Positions 41,923 to 64,000 of a stretch of 64,000 nt of DNA are shown in pieces (within the stretch, counting starts at the first letter, position 1; each line of letters opens with the position of its first letter). The notes beneath the pieces are model-generated. The model had not been told where the DNA came from. It ran no database searches and saw only the letters and a list, made by a program, of their open reading frames with translations. The stretch lies in the NCBI RefSeq assembly GCF_010015445.1, contig NC_053114.1, positions 24,976,079 to 25,040,078 of the forward strand. The letters run 5' to 3'. Source of the DNA: Perca fluviatilis (Eukaryota > Chordata > Actinopteri > Perciformes > Percidae). Position numbers and translations under genes: made by a program.

Positions 41923-42113
41923 TGATGTCAGTATATTCAGAAATGAGTAACCTATTGAAATGATAACTTTTAAATGTACATTTTTTTTACACAATAGGTC
42001 GCTGACAATTTTAAAGGATTTTTAAAGGTTTTTGATGTCAATATGTTTATAAATGTAAAACCTATTGAAATGATAACCTTTTAATATGCATTTTACACAA
42101 TAGGTCACTGATG
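41923..42113. repeat. Two diverged tandem copies, about 105 bp each
   Basis: TTGATGTCA, ACCTATTGAAATGATAAC and ACACAATAGGTC recur in the same order at about 41924-42004 and 42030-42112. Confidence 0.85.
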
Positions 42114-42115
42114 GT

Positions 42116-42480
42116 GATGTTAAAGGAGAAATCTGCCGCAAAATGAACCTTGGGGGTTAATAACACATGTACCGAGTCGACCATTCTGGCATATGTTTTC
42201 ATGCTAATCAAATGTGACCAGTTTTAGTGTAAACCGCTAATTAGCTTATAAAGCTAGTCGTAGGGGCACAGGTAAAGTAAAAAGAAATCTCTATTTCTAT
42301 ACCACTAACAAGACTCAAAATAGCCCCACACTTCAACGGTAGCATAATGAGGGTCCCTACATGTAAACCGAAGCACTGAGAACTTTGTAAGTGTACAAAC
42401 AGTTTATTCAAAGCTAGTTTATAAAGACAGTACCGTTCTCGTATACATGCGGGCGCCATCTTGGGGTCACAGTCATGTTT
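42116..42480. mobile_element. Partial DNA-transposon-like repeat
   Basis: GATGTTAAAGGAGAAATCTG with the later GGGCGCCATCTTGGGGTCAC resembles a widespread fish non-autonomous DNA repeat. The right part is missing and the sequence runs straight into minisatellite block B. Recognition is from general resemblance only. Confidence 0.4.
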
Positions 42481-43136
42481 ACCATGACTTTTTTTTCGAC
42501 ATACTATACCATGACTTCTTATCATTTTTTTCGACATACAACACTATGACTTTGTTATAACTTTTTTCTACATACTATACCATGACTTTTTATCACTTTT
42601 TTTAACATAATACACTATGAATTTTTATTACTTTTTTCAACATACTATGCTATGACTTTTTTCGACATACTATACTTTGACTTTTTTTGACATACCTGAC
42701 TATGACTTTTATTTTTTCCACATATACTACAACTATGCTATTACTTTTTTGAACACAAATCCAGTGGTGGTACACTGGCTCAGTGGTTAGTACTGCTGCC
42801 AACAGGCAACCAGCAAGTAATCATTGTAGACTCTGGCTCAGGTTCAATACCCTATCCAGACTGGTGCTATTTATGATGGGGTTTTTAATACATACTATAC
42901 TATGAGTTTTTTCGACATACATACTGTGACTTTTTTATCACTTTTTTCGACATACATGACTTTTTTCGACATACTATACCATGACTTTTTTCGATATACT
43001 ATACTTTGACTTTTTTGTCACCTTTTTTCGACATACTATACCATGACTTTTTTTGACATACTGTATTATGACTTTGTTATCACTTTTTTGACATACCATA
43101 ATATGACTTTTTTCAACATACTATACTATGAGTTAC
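42480..43136. repeat. Minisatellite block B, same unit as block A
   Basis: About 650 bp of TTTTTTCGACATACTATAC-type units with the same internal variants as block A, again interrupted by a tRNA-like unit (42775-42866). Confidence 0.92.
42775..42866 (+). repeat. tRNA-like (SINE-like) unit, copy 2
   Basis: GGCTCAGTGGTTAGTACTGC and GGTTCAATACCC match copy 1 over about 80 bp. Both sit at an equivalent place inside the minisatellite, so they probably spread with it. Confidence 0.7.
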
Positions 43137-43866
43137 ACAACATAATTAGTGTGAGGCTAATAGAAACACTGTGGAAAACCCATGAGAACAGTATATGTTG
43201 TTATGTAATGTTACTTTATATGCACATGGACAATGTAAAAAGAACATTACATTTAGCAGATTTCTATTTTCTGCTGGTAGACCCTGGGCAGGTAGAACAA
43301 TAAAATGATCAGAAATATTTAGACATTATGAGAAGGTTAGACATTAAAGGAGCACCCCCAGCCCATCACACACAGGATTACACACAAGACTGGGCATTAA
43401 AAGAGTACAAAATACATCTTTGTTTGTCCTTGTATGAAACAAATATATCATATTACAGGATTAGCCTTTTTTTAACAAATTTGGCACCAGGCCACAACAA
43501 ATTGATCATACATGACTTTCCAAAGATATGTATAGTGAGTACTAAATTTAAAGGTTCCCCTCTGGAAAAAAACTAACAAAGTCAAGTTAGAGAGAATAAT
43601 CAGGATGTTAGGATCCCTAGAAACTTGTGATACCACAGACATGTTGCAGACCCTAACCCATAGCCCACAGAATGCCAGCACAGGGTAAAAATGTAACCTA
43701 TCAGTTTACTTCAATTAGGCACAAAGCTTCAGCTTCCCCTCTCTTCCCCCACCACAGCACAAAATGACTCCAAACTTTGATTTCACAGACTGCTTCACTG
43801 GTCAGCTCCCATTTTTATCTCAGTGCTTCTCTGTCTGCCCTTTTCATTGTTCACTGAAAAGTCACA

Positions 43867-44051
43867 AAGGTGTGGCCGGGTTGGCTCAGTTGGTGGAGCG
43901 GGCGCACATGTTCATGGAGGTTTATGCCTCGACGTCAGGTCGAGGTCAGGGGTTTGAGTCCGACCTGTGACGATTTCCTGCATGTCTGCCACCTCTCTCT
44001 TTACCTTTCATATCTAGCTGTCCTGTCCATTAAAGGTGGAAAAGCCCCAAA
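43867..44051 (+). mobile_element. tRNA-derived SINE with target duplication
   Basis: A tRNA-like head, with box A TTGGCTCAGTTGGTGGAGC and box B GGGTTTGAGTCC, is followed by a short body ending CATTAAAGGTGGAAAAGCCC and an A-run. Exact direct repeats AAAAGTCACA flank it at 43857-43866 and 44052-44061. Confidence 0.88.
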
Positions 44052-44069
44052 AAAAGTCACAGAGTTGTC

Positions 44070-45440
44070 TCATTATTAACCTGTAATATTTTTACTCCAG
44101 GTCAGCTGACTGAAAGGTCACAAATCTATTTTCAAGAATAAACATAGCAAGATGCCCCCTGACCAAAACAGTGTACATATAACACCTTTGACTTATAGCT
44201 GTATGTGTTCTTTAATAAAAGAAACAGATGAATATAAAGAAGAAATATTAGCAGTTTTATATTATATTAAAAATAGTATTTTATCCTTGTACCTGGATAA
44301 ACAATGATAATTGTTACAGCACATTACAACACTGAACTGATGTCAACTGCAACTTGGACAGCATCTGTAATGAGTCATCTGATTTCAGTTTAACAACAAT
44401 AACACTTCAACACACCACCAGGGATTTGTCTTAAAAGCTCTCCTTTCTCCAGAAATCAATTTACCTAATAAGACACATCCCTCATTCTATTGTGTGACTA
44501 AATCTAAAACATATTTCAGATAATGAAATCCAGCAGAAAGACGTTTTGTGCTTTTAAGAACACTTACGAACTATTCCCCTTAAATTTGAGACACAATCAC
44601 AATATTGTTTTACATTAGATGAAATATTTTCAACTCATTTTCAAAAACAGTTTGTGCACAATATCTTGTGTGTGATGTGAGGATGGAGCCTGCAGTGTCT
44701 TCTGGGTAAAAAAGCCTCAGAGCCAGGCAGTGGGTTGACATCATGTCTGTGCTGAAGACAGACTCCTGGGAGCTGCATCTCTCTTTCTCTCATTCTTTCC
44801 AATCGTACAATCGGATTCAAACAGCATTTCGAGAATATCTTAACTGGATGTTTAATGGTGCTAAATGGCTAAAACATTCTAAACTGTAAACAGAAGTTTC
44901 TACGGTCAAGCACTTCAGAGCAGACAAAAAAATAAAAGAAGCAAGTGTTGATTAAGCACTAGAAGCACAGAAGAAGATATGGATTGCTGCTGGTGGCTTA
45001 GTAAACTTGCCAAAATCATATTTAATCTAATGTTTTTGCCCTGAGAGAAATCTTCAAGGAGGTGCTACCCCTCAGGCTGGTTGCTGACCCATCAGCAGTT
45101 TGATAGATGGTTAAGGTCTGGGTTACAATCATAGTCTGATGAAAATGCCTACCTTGAAGGCCATACTTAGGACAAAAAAATACCCAATCTCATCCTCCCA
45201 CCTCCAACTCCTTCAGCTCTCTTACTGCTATAACATCAGGCTATAAATAAAGTGCATTAAAACATCAAAAGGGGCGTAATACATCTGGAAACATGAAGAT
45301 ACATGTGATCCCTCAGTGACATTATTGGTAGTGCAGTGCCTTCAGTAGAATTCCCGAAACTATATCAAACATATAACATATAACTTTGTTTAAGGGAACT
45401 TTAGGGCTTTAACTCTTCAACAGTGTATGACAATCACAGT
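44070..45440. other. Gene-free stretch
   Basis: No exon or repeat recognised. Confidence 0.45.
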
Positions 45441-45449
45441 AGCTTTTAG

Positions 45450-45920
45450 AGTTATACCCCGTTTACACGTACATGGTTATTTTGAAAAACAGAGAGATTT
45501 CCCTTTGTTTGTGCCCTTCGTTTACACGCAAACGGAGAATTTGCCTATGAAAACGATTCTTTCTAAAAACTCCGGCCCGGCCAGAGTGGAGAATTTGGAA
45601 AACTTCATTTGCACGTGTGCATGTAAACTGAGACAAAGGGAGTTTTAGGCAGCCGAGGAAGTGAGGAAAAGAAGAGATAGAAAGTGATTCGTTGCTGTTG
45701 TTGCTATTTTCGGAATTCTGAAACGCTAACGTGGGCTTGAGCTTCTCGTTACACTGCCACCTACAGGTTTGGCATGCTCTTGACGACAGTTACGGCATAT
45801 ATATATACACGGGTACGTGTAAACGAACACTTTTCTGAAAACTGACGATGTTATTTTTGAAAACGGAAAGGTTGAAATGTCCGTTCATGAAAATAGCCGG
45901 CCACATATAAATGTAGCATT
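45450..45920. mobile_element. GTTTACACG-type DNA repeat (approximate limits)
   Basis: CGTTTACACGTAC (45460-45472) recurs inverted as GTACGTGTAAACG near 45813, and GTTTACACGCAAACGG and GAAAACGG motifs occur between, a pattern common in fish DNA transposon remnants. Target duplication not resolved. Confidence 0.5.
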
Positions 45921-45929
45921 AGACTCTTT

Positions 45930-48480
45930 GGTGTTAGACCACATGATGTGTGAGAAGATTCCACTCACTAATTGTTTTCGAAACATGTCACAAGGTTTCA
46001 AAAGCGATGAGGTCTTTGCTGAGCGCCTCGTTCAGGCTAAATTTAGCTTGCGGTTTCATCCATACCTCTGTTTCTGGTAAACGAGTCAACTTAAACAAAC
46101 TGTAGCCTATAAACTGATCATGAAGCTATAACATACTCTAAAATTGTGTACTGACTTATATGTGTATTTGACATATTATGATGTAAGCTATACTTCATTT
46201 TGAACTACAGTTCGGTTGATTCACCCTGCTTTATTGTGAGAATCCTCTTGAAACTGATCCTTGCATCTTCTTTAATGGACGTTATATGGCTAATTGTATC
46301 AGGAAAAGCTGCAGGGACATTGATTTGTTAATTGTGTTACTATAAATTAACTTTTTTGGATTTTACTTACCAATATTTATAAAGAACTTATGAATGCTAT
46401 TCATGCCCTGTGTTGGACAGTTTGCTACGAAATCTGCACAAATGATCTTCTGCAGCTTCTTTACAAAAACAAATTCCACTATGGCCTCTGTTGCGTCACT
46501 CACCACTCAGAGATCCAAACCATGTTTTATCATCCAACACAAACACACTGGATTTGTTATCACTGTACCTCAGAGAGGGATATTGGCACCAGGATATTTC
46601 AATCAGCATCTTCATCATGAGTTTAATCAGAGAAGACACAATGAAATTAGATTAGATGGAACTCAGAAGATATTTTCATGGAAGCCAAAAATCATGTTTT
46701 ATTCACGGTCCCCTAAACCTGCCTGAACCCTTTGAAATAATGGAAAATGACATCCAAAAAGAAAGATTTGAATACATCCTATAGGGTGGAAATGCATTTA
46801 GAAGAAACGATCTTCAGGAAAATGTCATATTTTATCATAATTTTTTAACTACTGATGTGTCACCTCCCAAAGTAAATAAAGGTGAAAAAAAGTTAAGAAA
46901 TGTACATGAATTGGCTCCTTTAGCTTTTAGGAAGAAGCTGAAAAAATCACAATATCCCTCTGCCAAAACCTGGAAGTCCAACTATAAATGGTTGCAATTC
47001 ATATTTAGTGCTGCTTGTATACAGTAGATTACAGTACAAACATTTACAGTAAAATCTGGTGCTGTAAATGTAGAACACAGTTTCTTTCCCATTTGTTTGT
47101 CTCAATGATTAATAATTGCAGATGGAAAATAATAAAATATATCTTCTCTTGCATGCATTTTATTGATATTAATATATGTGCATTTATTAATGACTGTTAA
47201 TGAAAAAAAATGTAAGAAATGATCCTGAAACACTGACAGTAACTATAGTTTATCAGTCTTCCTTCATACAATAAGAATATTATTACATTAACTGATTTCA
47301 AAGGAAGTAACATTACATATACTGTATATTCACGATCAAGGTGTGCACGGACAATACTTTTTCCAGTAATTACTTTTAATGTCAAGTGAAATCTAGCTTA
47401 AGCTGCACAAAGCATGTAAAGAATATTTAAAAACAGGAAATGCTCTACAACAGTGGTTATTATAAAATGTTATATTTTCTCTCGACAGTGTGGCTCTACA
47501 AATAATCAATACTCAATTATATCAATACCTTACACTGTTATTAAGCCTGAGATATTTAGACAATAGAGTAGTTGCTGAAGCACGGTTGGAACTGAAAGTT
47601 TACATAATGTATGTACAAACTTAATTGATGGTTTAATGTAAAATTAAAATGTTCTCGGATCATTTCCTCTGGGTGTTAAATCCTCTAACAAACATGAAAA
47701 TACATATGAGCTCTAACACTGGTTATAGTGCCAACTCACATTCTCACACTCTGGTCATAAAAAGCAACTGAGACACATACTTATATCTATAATCAAACCT
47801 ATGATAATTGCCTGCAATCATTTAATAATTAAAATGACAAATATAGTAAAATAAAGTTCTATACAGTTACACATATGTTGAGCATTGACGAATATGGTAG
47901 ATGCAGTATTTACCCATATCAAAGTTTCAAAGTGCTGCATATAATCAGAGCTATGTTCACCTAATCCACTTAATAAAGATGCAAAGTGAGATTAATAAAC
48001 ATCCAACTACAGCATCCTCTTTGTACAAAGCACATTACATCAGGTATTTCATTTTAAGAGGTCTGAATGTAAATAATAAATGTAATGTCTAGCACATCAT
48101 AAGCAGTATTATCAATACTCAAAATCTGATATGATACTTAAACAATTACAGTATCATCTCACTACTATAAGTTGTTTTTAAGCTGCATAAGCAACCCAAC
48201 AAACTTTGATTTGTCTTTCTTCTCCAATGAGAAATGTTTCCAAATGTGTAGCATACTGTATGTAACCAAAACTTTTTCTAATCGTTTTTTACATTTTCTA
48301 CTTCTCAGTTGAAGTCTGGAGGGATAATAATTGCTCCAGTGTTTTTTAGTACTTCAAATATTTGAAGGATTGTTTCAGTATGTTCAGCTGCCATCGGATG
48401 GCAGCACTGTGATATTATTGCAAACCCCAAAATAGATTACAGAATGGAAACACTGTTACAGCCCCACAGGCTGCTAAATA
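45930..48480. other. Gene-free stretch downstream of trim66
   Basis: AT-rich. The overlapping ORFs at 46390-46726 have no motifs. Confidence 0.45.
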
Positions 48481-48487
48481 AAAACAG

Positions 48488-48493
48488 TTTAAT
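48488..48493 (-). terminator. trim66: Possible trim66 poly(A) signal ATTAAA
   Basis: ATTAAA on the minus strand 53 nt after the trim66 stop. No AATAAA was seen within the next 300 nt. Confidence 0.35.
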
Positions 48494-48546
48494 TACCCAC
48501 AAATACAGCATATTTGTGTCCATGGCTCCACTTCATTCACCTCTGG

Positions 48547-61892
<13,346 letters not shown>

Positions 61893-62059
61893 TGCAGTGC
61901 TTTGAGAGTAGAGCTGTTGGCTTCTCAGTGGGAGGGAGAGGAAAGGAGAGCGAGCAGCCTGACGCCTCAGCAGCAGAAACACTGAGGCTTCTACCTGAGG
62001 CAGGAAGCAGCACGCGCCGAGAGGTGGCCCCAGAGGAGACGACTTACATGACAGCCTCA

Positions 62060-64000
62060 CTGTGCTCTCTCCTCCCCCAGTTCATCCAAGTGTAGGACCC
62101 CCTCACTGCAGCGGAGGAGAGGAGTGTCACATTCAAATTCATCCCCCTGCTCGCTGGTGCAGCTACCAAAAAAGAGAGAAAATCTAATCCTTTTTTCTTA
62201 AATAAGCCTGTGCATAATAATTGGGAATTAGGGAGATAAGATAATTATTTTTTTGTAGGGCAAAATATCCCCGGAAGCCCTTTCCAAAATGGAGGAGAGA
62301 AGACCAAGTGACCTACAATGAGAGAAGGAGGGGGGGAATTTCACTGTAAGCAACTTTTAGTTCTTTGGAGAAGGCAATGTTATGCTCAGGTTGTGTTCGG
62401 GCTGGGCCAGCTTTGGCCTTCTTCCCTTTGTCAGCACGGGGAGGGGACAGGTCCCAGTGGAGCTACACGCTAACGTAGCACACCGAAACCGGGTCAGGCT
62501 CTGATAAGCTCCAGATGGGACTAGGGTACACTCCTGCAATTCCCTCTAACACTGTGAAATCAATTAAGATTTTAACTCAGCATGTCAGATGTCAAATGAA
62601 CAGCAAACGTAAGAAGAAAGAAAAGGAGCCAACTGAAGACGAAGAACAGAAGGCATAAAACTCTGACAGTACATCTGCAAAAGAAACATGACACTATGAA
62701 AGTTGAAAAAGGGGAACTGAGGAGCAGGGGTACCGCTGCAAGCAATTGAAACTTAAAACAAACACTTGCCATCAAATGTAGCCCAGTATCAAACCACTGT
62801 GACATCTCGAGCTGTGCGCAAGTCTGCCTAACAACAGCCCCTGCAGCCTGACCTACAAATCTGACAACTTTCTCATCCTTGGGTGCTTCAGTGGGGAGCT
62901 CAGAACAATCTCATTCCCCATTGTGCGCTCAAAGACCCAATTTAAAACACAATTAGTCAGTCGTAGTAGTACACCTTGGCCTCACGTTCACTCAGCTCTG
63001 TAACATTTTCAAACCGTGCACTTGCTTTTCCTGAACCTTTACAGCATTTATCTCTCAAACTAAAACCTCCCGCCAGCTCTCCCTGCCCTGCTAAGTGAAG
63101 CTGGCACTAGATAAGCATGCCATCTCAAGAGATGTCACAATAATAGAAACCTGGGCAGTGATCTCTCCCTTGAAAGCACCCCCTATGTAACATCTATTAA
63201 CACTGAAGTGATGAGATCACAAAGAAAGCAGGATTATCTTCAACAACTCTATTATGTCTATCATTTTAACTATTTCTGTCCTCAAATAACTTACTCTCTG
63301 TTCTGCATCAAAATCCATCAACAGGAGAGACACATCTTCACTTGCCTTGTGTTTATAAAATGCAAATATAGTCTTAAGAAATGACAACTGTTTAAAAATA
63401 TATAATTTGAGAACCCCCACTGTAGGAGTTCTCCTTAGTTATGCTTAGTTTTGCTGCTGCAACTTCACACATAAACCAGATTGTTAAGAGATATTTGGCC
63501 CATTATGTTGATGTTCTCATCATGAGGTGCTGGAAATGCTTCAGTTGATGAGATCTCACCATGTGCCTCCTGTCAAACGGTTAAAGACGAGCCACAGCAG
63601 TTTTACTTTCTGTTTGCTGTGACACCTCATTCTTGTGCATATAGATATCTCTTGTTTTTAAACTGACATATTATTGTGTTGTTAAGTAGTTGTGGCTAAC
63701 TCAGTAGCAAAATATTGTCTATTACACACAGAGAGATATAATTACTGTATGATGCTGGACAAGTAGCATACAGTTAGCATAGCTTCTTTGCTGCTGCACA
63801 CAAGGTTATTGAGTAGCAACAAGACTCAATGTGTGAACCACAATGCCACAACAATGAGCTCAAAGAGGCCCAAAAGATCCATAGAGCTGGAGAGTTGGGT
63901 AATATTTCTCTGTCAGCCTGTCACTGTAGGTGATCCCATTCAAGTTGCATGTAGTCATTTATTTCAATATTAATGTAAAAGTTGTATTGATTATATTTAT
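62060..64000. other. Upstream of trim66, no gene seen
   Basis: Includes the likely trim66 promoter. No TATA box or CpG-rich block could be pinned down. ORFs here have no motifs. Confidence 0.45.

Noticed and set aside
41395..43136. CRISPR-like array
   Set aside because: Unequal, degenerate units without spacers in a vertebrate genome: a minisatellite.
46390..46726. Two overlapping plus-strand ORFs, candidate exon
   Set aside because: No motifs, two frames equally open, and no matching splice sites.

Overview
The window looks like teleost fish nuclear DNA. It is AT-rich with long non-coding stretches, many (CA)n/(GT)n microsatellites, vertebrate-type split genes with GT-AG introns, and fish-typical transposon debris: hAT elements with 8-bp target duplications, L2- and L1-like LINEs, a Harbinger remnant and tRNA-derived SINEs. 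Two protein genes can be assembled exon by exon, both on the minus strand: trim66 (61892 down to 48547, 16 coding exons, 1231 aa) and stk33 (32178 down to 21531, 12 coding exons, 440 aa). Every exon junction in both models is phase-consistent. TRIM66 and STK33 are neighbours in the same orientation on human 11p15.4, next to LMO1, so the gene-free left part is probably the stk33-lmo1 intergenic region. lmo1 itself is not visible here.

Layout. 1-21.5 kb holds no recognised host gene. It contains a Harbinger transposase fragment (about 3.0-3.3 kb), a decayed L2-type LINE (9.76-11.19 kb), a LINE tail (13.2 kb), a complete non-autonomous hAT element (13925-14384), microsatellites, and one stretch (about 20.05-20.35 kb) that could be a conserved non-coding element. 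21.5-39 kb is stk33: the coding exons, a probable non-coding first exon near 38.8 kb, and introns carrying a nested transposon (23207-24657), a hAT element (28860-29878), LINE pieces either side of coding exon 1, and a TTAA-flanked element (34342-34796). 39-48.5 kb is the stk33-trim66 spacer. It holds an orphan exon-like ORF (40604-40738), a split minisatellite array with two embedded tRNA-like units (41395-43136), and a SINE with target duplications (43867-44051). 48.5-62 kb is trim66. 62-64 kb lies upstream of trim66 and shows no gene.

The products are not known to share a pathway. TRIM66 is a TIF1-family chromatin reader: B-boxes, coiled coil, PxVxL HP1 box, PHD finger, bromodomain. STK33 is a CAMK-group serine/threonine kinase. 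The observations most worth following are a 30-bp-stem hairpin in a trim66 intron that pairs without interruption only on the trim66 sense strand; the minisatellite/tRNA-like composite; the orphan exon with coding-like codons and two good splice sites; and the transposon nested between 7-bp direct repeats inside a hAT element.
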